Assembly: GCA_010093485.1 (NCBI GenBank)
Contig: MU001496.1
Span: 152,685-216,684, forward strand
Reading direction: 5' to 3'
From: Karstenula rhodostoma CBS 690.94
Taxonomy: Eukaryota; Ascomycota; Dothideomycetes; Pleosporales; Didymosphaeriaceae
DNA: 64,000 bases
Below the pieces are notes generated by a model that was not told the origin of the DNA, did not search any database, and saw only the letters and a program-made list of their open reading frames with translations. This document shows positions 56,446 through 64,000 of this stretch, piece by piece. The first letter of the stretch is position 1; every line of letters starts with the position of its first letter. The translations under genes and the position numbers were made by a program.

Positions 56446-57061
56446 TGTGTCAACAAAGTTCCACGGAATACTATTCACCATACAACTATCGAACCGATGG
56501 CCAGCGTACGTACGAGACCAGTACACGTCCCTACGCTCTCGCCCAAGGATCGAGCTCAGCCATCACTCCAACACGTATCGGCTACCACCACAGCACGAGC
56601 TGATGGAAAACTTTCATTAGCCCTGTGGTTCGTGGAGTTCCCCTGAGCCACTCGCACTCCGATTATATCGGTCATCAGATATCCGCTCAAGATGCAATAT
56701 TGCCTTCGCGGGCATTCCTGGCACATGAAGCTGACAGGCAGTCTGCGGCATTACGACACATGTTTCCAGAGGTATGACTGGTCACGGGTGTTCTATGAGG
56801 TTGGATATTAGCATGTCATAGTAATTGAGAGACATTTGCTAGCTAATACGCTGCTTGTAGAGTAACTTGAATGAAGAATAGTTTGTTTCAATGGTTGGCT
56901 ACACGAAGCTCACATGTGTATATCGAACCTTCTATATGTTCAGTCCAGATGCTCTTCTCGACAACTCGTTCCCAAATGCACCAGTACTGTGGTATGCTTA
57001 AAACGTCGTCTAGAACGCCATAACGCCAATGCTTCGTGCACACTCCCATGCTCGAAGCTCC
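56446..57061. other. Intergenic region between UPF3 and LEU5
   Basis: About 615 bases between convergent stop codons; AT-richer in the middle. No supported feature beyond 3' UTRs. Confidence 0.5.
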
Positions 57062-58296
57062 TCATATTCCGAGGTAGTATTTCCCGCGCTCCCACACCAA
57101 GAAACTCGTCGCTGACATGGGAACGACCTTTACATATCCGATGGTCAAGCCCACAAAGAACCCTCTCCACCCTTTCTCGAAGAATATTCTTTTGGCCACC
57201 TCTGCGATGCCCAGTCTGTGGCCGTCGCCCACCACGCCTCCAACCTGCATTCTCCTCCGTATGACCTCGAGCGGATATGATACTGTCTGCGAAAAGAAAC
57301 CTGCGAAGCCACCCGTGCTGAGCTCAGCCCAGCCCTGCAGCTGCGCGGGCTTGTACGATGTCGTCTCCGACTCTGTGCGGGAAGTGTGCGGGAGGGTGGT
57401 GTAAGGCGCGAGGGCCGGGTGTCGGAGGAGGTCGCTCATAGTGTCGTGGGCGAGGAAGGAAGCGCCGGCATAAGGAATCATGCCGAGCAGGGTGGGGGTG
57501 AAGCCGCGGAAGAAGTTGGCCAAGCCGGTTTGCGGGACGCCCTTTTCCACGACTGTGGCCGCGGCCGCGGAGAGGGGGTTCGTGGGGTGGTGCGTCGTCG
57601 GGGCGCCCTGCTCGTGGTATATCTTTGTGCATATGCCCCTGAGCGTGCTCCTCTTCTGTGCGGTGGTTTCGAACGCTAAGCGCACTCTTATGACCTCCAG
57701 GGGATATGTGAAGAAGACGGAGAACATGCCCGCGAGACTGCCGCTGAGGAAGCGGCGCCCCGGGGTCTCTTGGGCTTGGGTTTTTATGAAGACGGCGCGG
57801 ATTTGGTCGTATGCGAGGAACTTTATGCCTGCGTAGGGGAAGATGCGGAGGAGGGTGGCGGAGTGGCCTTTGAACAGGCCGCGGATGCCGTTTTCCCGGT
57901 GTATGTCGCGTAGAGCGAGATGTAGACCCGACCAGTGGCCAGCATATTTTAAGAAGGCGGGATTGCGGGTTTGGAGGAGGATTTTTACGCGGTCGAGCGG
58001 ACCGACTACGGTTTTGGCCTGCGGTGTTTTTGTTAGCGACGGCTCTCTGTTTGCGATATGGTTATGAAATCAAGGGTTGATGGGTTATGACTTACAGCGC
58101 ATCCTGCTAGACCTCCCGCCAGCCCGCTCTTCCAGATATACTCTGGGCTTCTCCTGTCCACTTTCCTCTCGCGCGACGGACTCCGACTCCTCTTCCTCTC
58201 TGCCACAGCGACATGTGCCCCGTCATCGGTCGCGGAAAGCGGCGGAGCCTTCTGGAGCTTCATGGGCGACGCGCTCGGCTGGGCAGGGTCTGTCAT
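57062..58296 (-). CDS. LEU5: Mitochondrial carrier, CoA/ADP type (Leu5-like)
   Basis: Inner-membrane carrier needed for coenzyme A accumulation in mitochondria in yeast. Exons 58096-58296 and 57062-58018 give 385 residues. The start MTDPAQPSASPMKL is used; an ATG 16 codons upstream is possible. Three carrier repeats are present with signature motifs: PLDRVKILLQ, YPLEVIRVRLAF and YPLEVIRRRMQV (each Px(D/E)xx(R/K)). Helix ends show GGLAGCA, GSLAGMFSVFF and GGFAGFFSQTV. The spacing and the YAGIKFLAYDQIR and IPYAGASFLAHD pieces fit the Leu5/SLC25A16-42 subgroup rather than ADP/ATP carriers. An insertion of about 50 residues between repeats 2 and 3 (after KIYHEQG) is notable. Confidence 0.92.
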
Positions 58297-58930
58297 GATC
58301 CGGGAACGTTGATCTGCTTCATGGCGAAGAACATGCTCCGACATCCCACCGTTTGTGCTCCCTGGGTGGTAATGCGGTATTATCGTGACTGTAACATGGA
58401 AGGCGACTGTGCGTGGGCGGTATTCTGTGTGTTAGGGGGCGGATCGAGGTGGTCGTGTGTTGTTGCTTAGAAAAGTGGCGGCGCGATGCAGGCCGCTGAC
58501 GTTGTTTGCCGAGGGTCAAGGGACGATTGCCGGGCCGGATGAGCTGCGGCCAGATCGCTGCCGATGAAAAGCGAGCTACGATCGGCGCTTTTCCGCAACT
58601 CCAAAACGGCCATCGCAGGCCTGAGAACGAACGAACAGTGCTGCGAGGTTGATTATTCTCTAAGAGGGATTTCAGTACTTTCTAGCTGATGGTGAATGTA
58701 CTATCAACCTCGCTGCGACTACTGATGACGGAGATGCCCGAATTGGGCCATCACATGAGTAGACCTTTTCACTTTTTCCCAAGTCAACATCACAATTTAA
58801 AGTACAATCTCTCGCGCCAACTTCAGCCTGGCTCGACTCACCTCAACACACACTCCCAGTCTCTCTCTCATGTTCTTGCAAAGTAGCGATCGGCGCCGCA
58901 AGACGACACCCTGCAGGGCTTGAAAACGAT
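58297..58930. promoter_or_regulatory. Divergent region between LEU5 and METTL4-like gene
   Basis: About 630 bases between two divergent starts. No ORF with support. Contains both promoters. Confidence 0.5.
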
Positions 58931-60259
58931 ATGCAGCCTAACACAGCGATTCTCTTCCAAAACGCAGACCGCGATGTTACGCTCATTGACATACCCAAGT
59001 CTATTGCAATAGCACAAGGTCGCCCAGACAGTCTCCTCTCTACTGCCCCACTAGAAGTGCCCTATCAACTGCACGAAGAACCCAAAACATCGCGGGCGAA
59101 GAAGAACCACTCGTCTCACTTCACCGATCTGCACATCGAGTACAGGAGCACCATCCATGCAGCTCTCGCCGAGATCCGAAGTCACATCTCTGGGCCCTGG
59201 TGCCTGCCACGCAAGCTCATAACCCAAGTACTAAAGCACGGGGAAATGCAACTCGAAGACCCAGAAAAGGAAATCGAAAGTCGGTTGCAGGAGTGGGCCG
59301 CATTGGCAGAAAGCAAGGAGGAAGACACGCACTTCGACTTCCAGAAGATGATGGCTTCCATCGGTGCGACACCTGACCCGAACGCAACCGACATTGAACC
59401 CGTTTCACACAAATGGCTGGTGTCGTACACGCCTCCACGCGACGACGCACATGTACAATCGAACCAGGCGTCCGATCCATGGACATCCTCCTTTCACAAT
59501 CCGGAGAATCACCCGCTGGACCTTCACGTGCAAGAGAACGTGACACCAGCTGGCCGCGAGGCGCCCGCGTATCGTTTCACGATACCTCCGCACGCGACCT
59601 TCTTCCTCAGCGATTCGACACACTCGGATGTATTTCGTGCTGCGTTTCGCCAACTCACGGATGACTATGTACTCCCGCGGCATTTCGACCTAGTGTTGCT
59701 CGACCCGCCGTGGCCGAACCGATCGGCGAAGCGAAAGGGCGCGTACGAGCAAGCTGGCGGGATGCGGCACATGAAAAAGATGCTTCTAGGCATGGACATT
59801 GATAGTTACCTGGAGCACAACGCGTTGGTAGGTGTATGGATCACCAACAAGGAGGCGATGCGCACACAAGTGCTCGGCCCTGGAGGCCTGTTCGAGAAAT
59901 GGAACGTGGGCTTGGTAGAGGAGTGGGTCTGGGTGAAGGTGACCACCGCAGGCGAGCCGATGTTTGACATTGACAGCGCGCTGCGGAAACCGTATGAGGT
60001 GCTGCTGTTGGGCAGGGCGGCGCCAAATGCGTGGACGACCATGGCGCATGCACGTGCTACGAAAAAGAAGATCGTCGCGGCTGTGCCTGATGTGCACTCT
60101 CGCAAGCCCTGTCTGAAAGAGCTGCTGGAGCCATACATGCCAGATGCGAAAGAGTATAGCGCTCTAGAAGTCTTTTCGCGAAACTTGGTCGGCGGATGGA
60201 CGTCTTGGGGCAACGAGGTCATCAAGTATAACTGGGATAGGTATTGGGCACCGAGTTGA
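58931..60259 (+). CDS. MT-A70 family N6-adenine methyltransferase, METTL4-like
   Basis: S-adenosylmethionine-dependent methyltransferase. METTL4-type enzymes methylate adenine in U2 snRNA and, debated, in DNA. One exon, 442 residues. The catalytic motif DPPW lies at residues 258-261 in FDLVLLDPPWPNRSAKRKGAY, followed by MRHMKKMLLGMDIDSYLEHNALVGVWITNKEA. The MT-A70 C-terminal core shows VEEWVWVKVTTAGEPMFDIDSALRKPYEVLLLGRA and a late KPCLKELLEPYMP. The N-terminal 200 residues are variable, with two charged blocks (KTSRAKKNH, EKEIESRLQEW). The EVFSRNLVGGWTSWGNEVIKY ending matches the subgroup. Substrate is not predicted from sequence. Confidence 0.9.
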   Translation: MQPNTAILFQNADRDVTLIDIPKSIAIAQGRPDSLLSTAPLEVPYQLHEEPKTSRAKKNHSSHFTDLHIEYRSTIHAALAEIRSHISGPWCLPRKLITQVLKHGEMQLEDPEKEIESRLQEWAALAESKEEDTHFDFQKMMASIGATPDPNATDIEPVSHKWLVSYTPPRDDAHVQSNQASDPWTSSFHNPENHPLDLHVQENVTPAGREAPAYRFTIPPHATFFLSDSTHSDVFRAAFRQLTDDYVLPRHFDLVLLDPPWPNRSAKRKGAYEQAGGMRHMKKMLLGMDIDSYLEHNALVGVWITNKEAMRTQVLGPGGLFEKWNVGLVEEWVWVKVTTAGEPMFDIDSALRKPYEVLLLGRAAPNAWTTMAHARATKKKIVAAVPDVHSRKPCLKELLEPYMPDAKEYSALEVFSRNLVGGWTSWGNEVIKYNWDRYWAPS

Positions 60260-63200
60260 GGTGTAGCATCATGTGTCCTTAAAATCGCTCGCAACCCGCA
60301 TGGTAACCGATCAGTTCGTCAAGACTATCGACAGAGTATCGTCGTTGGGATGTCCCTCACTCTGTAGTTTAATTAGATACATCTCCGAGAGAAAAAAGAG
60401 CTCGTCAACAGAGACGATATAATGAAAAGACTACTTCCGATGATGACATACGGATTCGGCCAGGATCTGAGAGTCCATGAAAATGAATGATCTTGGTGGA
60501 GCGCTCCTTCCTGTGAGTCGCGCATGCCGTCTTAACAAGAACGAAACCAACCGAACTTCGGATGTGTCACTCCAACACTCCGACCTCTCTCAGCCGCTGC
60601 CAGTCCTTCCCAAGACGCTTGTGATACGTTCTGCTTTCACCAAACAACATCCGCAAAAGTCCTTTGCAGCAGCCGTGCTGCTTACATTGGCCCGTGAACC
60701 GTCCTAATCGCCCACCACGCTTGCCTCTCCTTTTAACTTGCAGATAGCAGCTTCAATTGATACCTCTCGGCGTCGGCATGGCCTCTTTGCTTCTCGCGGC
60801 ACACCGTGTCAAAACGCCCAGAGAGTACTTGCAGAGGCATTCCGACACCACCACTCTAGACGGTCTTGATAAAGTTCAATTCTTCGCGGTACGCCATAGT
60901 GATGTGAGCTTGGGAGAGAAGATTCTACCTGGCAGTTGGGGCCGTTCGAAGGTGTACGCATTCCTGTCCTACTCGATGGGAGGCACCAAGAACAGGGAGC
61001 GACTGCACGAGAGATGGTGGGAAGAGCTCGTCGAGCTCAGATCAGGTTGGAAGTGGAAGTGGAAGAAGTGGAAGCACTCCAGTACAGGCACAACAGGGGC
61101 ACAGAGGATCTACGCCAATTCGAGATGGCTGCCTCTAGTTGCGAGAGACAAGAATACTACGACGAGTACGAGATGATCAAGCGTTGTCACCAGCGGGACG
61201 AGTATCAGCGATAAATCGGGGCACATGGTCGAGAAGATTCAGCACGAGCTCGAGCAGTGCAGCAAAGAGATTGTACCTTTAGGGGATCATACGACTAGAT
61301 TAGGAGAAGACGGAGACAGGATTCCACCATGAGCACGACAGTGAGGGGGATGCTGGTGTACGCGTTCAGGGGGGCATGATGATGGAGGATAACGTCTGAG
61401 CAGCATAGCAGTGTGAACCTGTCCGTAGTTAGTATATCATGTTCCCAGCTTCGCGTACCATATCATATCGCCTCCCCACCCCAATGAAAACCTACACTGC
61501 ACATGCCCTCCCTCCCGATCCGCCTCGACTCGAAAACAAACTCCTACTACCTACCTTTCCAACCCTCTCGTCCGCGGCTCCATCCACACACCAGCACTCC
61601 TCTTAGTCTCCGCTCATCCATCCATCCCCCTTTCCCCCGTCCCCGTCCCCGTCGCCTCCCGAACCCAAGCTCCGCGTAACCCGCCGTGCCGCCAAGCGCT
61701 GCTCCACACGCGACGTTCCCCACGATGCTGCGTCACCCGCACGCACAGCAGCATATGCAGGGTCGCGATCGACGAGGCGCCGGCACCCCACCCCACACAC
61801 TTGCATTTTGATGCGCATGACAGGCAGGCAGAGGGTGGGGGGAGGCGTGGGGCTGGTCACGTCACAGGTTGGTGATCACTGGGTCTATGTAAGGGAGGGA
61901 GGGAGACAGGCAGGCAGGCGTGACGCGGCGAACTTGTTATTAGATGGCATGTGAACGAACGAAGCGTCTACGGCGAATATTGGCCCTCGCAGCGCAGCTT
62001 GTGTGTGGGGTTCGGCCTTGCACGCCGGCCGGCGCGTTTCTACCCCTCCCTCCCTCCTCTCCTCCTTGACTGGATAGGTAGAAGCCAGGAGAGGATCGCC
62101 GATTGCGCCCGTCTCCGTCCGGCGGCGAGTCTCGAGGAAGAGGAGAGGTTTCACGTTTGCACCTGCATCGCCGGCATAATGTGCCATACGTGCGCGGACG
62201 CGTGCGGTACCGTGCGGTGCCGTGCGGTGCGGGCCGCGCTACTTGACTGGCCCGGCCGGGATGGGGGCGTCATCGCAGCGCATCGCAGCGTGATAGGTAC
62301 CTACCGGTATATTGGGCTTGATTTTTACCTCGCCACGCGCCGTGCTGTCGATGACGGCGGCCGCGGTGCGGTGGGTGGGTTCGGCAGGACAGGACAGGAC
62401 AGGACAGGTTGTGCTGAGCCTGCTGCTACCTAGACTACCTACCGCGCTTGTTTTGCTGAGCACGTTTGAGTCATCGCCTCTGAGCGTGGAGACTGGGTTG
62501 GGATCAGGAGGGTGGTGTCGCACAGCGCGGTAGGCGGGCGGGCGCGATACGATGCGATGCAATGCGATACCGGGACTTGGGCTCGTGAGGCCTCACCGCC
62601 ACCCAGCGGGGTGTTTTTGCTGAGCGTGGTAGGTAGGTAGGTATTGGATGTGGGCGCACGAAGGGCGGGCGAGAGATGGCATGGTCCTTGGTAGTACTGT
62701 CATTAACCTTGAAGTGAAAGGGGTTCAGATGACGGGGTTTGCGTTTGACGGTTGCGGGTGAGCAAGTGTCTGGGGCAGAAACGCAGGACGCAATCGCCAG
62801 ACTGTCGCCCCCACGGAATCCATCTCCCACGCCCGCTCCCGCCTGCGCAGCGGACTGTTGCGCTCCGCAGAAGCACGTCTGGGGCGTGGCCGTGAGAGTG
62901 AGAGTCCGCCCCGTAAGCCCCAATCACCGTCCGCATCCCGCACCTGTCTTGTCCCGAAACAACGTGTGACTGCTTGAAATGGAGAATGTAAATCATGCAC
63001 ATCAAGTCCGGTGCATGTCCCAGGCTGATGTTGCGCAATACAATGGGCCTGGGTCCGGCAGCGGAGGTAGCATCGCATTCATGTACCCCGCGTTGAGGTG
63101 TCGTTGCACTGTTGTCCGACGCGCTGGCTGGCATATCGATATGTAACCCGTATCGCGACATGGGCTGCTTATCTGAGTGTGGGGAAGGGTTTGAAGTCCA

Positions 63201-64000
63201 GAGCACGGTGTCGATGCGGAGAAGTGGGTAACGCGGGTATCGAAAAGCAATGGACATATCCAGGCCTGCGCATACCGTGGTCTACAAGACAGTAACACTG
63301 TGCCAGAGTCCAGATGGTGTTGGTGTTGGCCTGGCCTAGAGCGAGAGATCGACCGTGTAACCCCCTCCGCCCAAAGCACGACATGCATCTAGAGCTGTCC
63401 GCTGCTGTTGCATGGGGGAGCTCCCAGCGCGACAACCGCGTCAACAGTAGGGATTTGCAGTGTAGCGGAGCTGTCCGCTGTCTTGCCGCTGCAGGGCAAC
63501 CCCTCTCGGAAGATCCACCAACTGCTGTCTGCAAGCCCAGGTTGGACAGTCGTGTTCCTTCGCCCAACACCCTACCCTTCCCACCAGCATCGAGACCCAC
63601 GTGTATGGTCGAATCGAAGCCGATATCAGTCCCCACGAACAACCCACTGTTTGTTATCGCATGGGGATGGGTGGGTGCAGTGGCGGAAAAAACCACCTGC
63701 CTGTGGTGGAGAGGGAGATCAGTCGGAGTACTCCGTTGTGTAAGTGACAATCAACCCGTAAGCAGTTTCTCCGCCTCGGGATTTCTTCCTCCATCTCGGC
63801 AGCTTGGCCCGAGGTTTTTCCTCACTTGGGGACGTCGGAAGCGCTCTCCCTCGTGGCAACCAGACATCGCTTTTGGTAGGCTACCCTAGCCCCCCCGAGC
63901 CGCAATGCTCTCACACGTGGAAGCACAGGTGGCGCGCGCTCCGAGCTCCTCGGCCAACCACCGAGTGAGGTATGCTCCATTACCAAGTCTGGAGGACAAG
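60260..64000. other. Gene-poor end with simple repeats and unconfirmed ORFs
   Basis: No recognised gene in the last 3.7 kb. A plus-strand frame 60757-61176 (with an ATG at 60778 starting MASLLLAAHRVKTPREYL) overlaps an out-of-frame ORF 60936-61214 that ends RHNRGTEDLRQFEMAASSC and looks somewhat coding, so a spliced hypothetical gene about 60.76-61.33 kb is possible but not modelled. From about 61.4 kb the DNA is rich in short tandem repeats and GC-biased. The far end may be the promoter of a gene outside the window. Confidence 0.5.
62385..62408. repeat. Pentanucleotide tandem repeat (CAGGA)n
   Basis: Nearly five perfect copies of CAGGA. Nearby are smaller imperfect repeats such as CGTGCGGTRC around 62202-62230 and GGTAGGTAGGTA around 62628-62641. 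Noncoding microsatellites. Confidence 0.9.

Noticed and set aside
63169..63889. Overlapping ORFs on both strands near the right end
   Set aside because: Composition-driven, no motifs and no splice structure.

Overview
The window looks like nuclear DNA of a filamentous ascomycete (Pezizomycotina). Genes lie close together on both strands. Most are split by short GT-AG introns of about 45-80 bases with CTRAY-like branch sites. The content is typical of moulds: a Pth11-like receptor, a heme-thiolate peroxidase, a CE1 esterase and a GPI-anchored cysteine-rich protein. Dothideomycetes is my best guess from protein character, but the window alone does not prove it. There is no rRNA, no convincing tRNA, no CRISPR array and no bacterial operon structure. 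One assembly gap of 36 Ns lies at 36236-36271.

Left part (1-28.4 kb), mostly conserved housekeeping genes: a La-motif RNA-binding protein running off the left edge, IML2, the proteasome subunit SEM1, phosphoglycerate kinase, an Mpv17/PMP22 membrane protein, an SMP-30-like gene with an in-frame stop, VPS26 (retromer), gluconokinase, the branched-chain keto-acid dehydrogenase E2 subunit, VPS25 (ESCRT-II), an Rtt107/Brc1 BRCT protein, a peroxisomal alpha/beta hydrolase ending in SKL, and a small repetitive hydrophilic protein.

Middle part (28.4-48.5 kb), more accessory in character: a luciferase-like flavin monooxygenase, a secreted CE1 esterase, a Pth11-like receptor and a FAT1-like acyl-CoA synthetase whose 5' end I could not resolve. 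GcvT and VMA5 interrupt this stretch. After them come orphan membrane and hypothetical genes, an F-box-like gene remnant, a chloroperoxidase-type peroxidase, an exon relic, an SDR and an AT-rich block with two inverted-repeat elements (47.87-48.27 kb).

Right part (48.5-60.3 kb), again mostly housekeeping: the proteasome chaperone NAS6, a GPI-anchored protein, a PP6/Sit4-type phosphatase with a large acidic insertion, UPF3, the mitochondrial carrier LEU5 and a METTL4-like MT-A70 methyltransferase. The last 3.7 kb is gene-poor with simple repeats.

Functional links: SEM1 and NAS6 both serve the 26S proteasome; VPS26 and VPS25 serve endosomal sorting; PGK1, gluconokinase, BCKDH E2 and GcvT are central carbon and amino-acid metabolism; UPF3, the La protein and METTL4 act on RNA. 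I found no convincing new multi-gene system. The best leads are the inverted-repeat elements, the stop codon in the SMP-30-like gene, the probable homopolymer frameshift in the La-motif gene, a GC-AG intron, an 18-base microexon, and the monooxygenase/esterase/receptor/acyl-CoA-synthetase neighbourhood.
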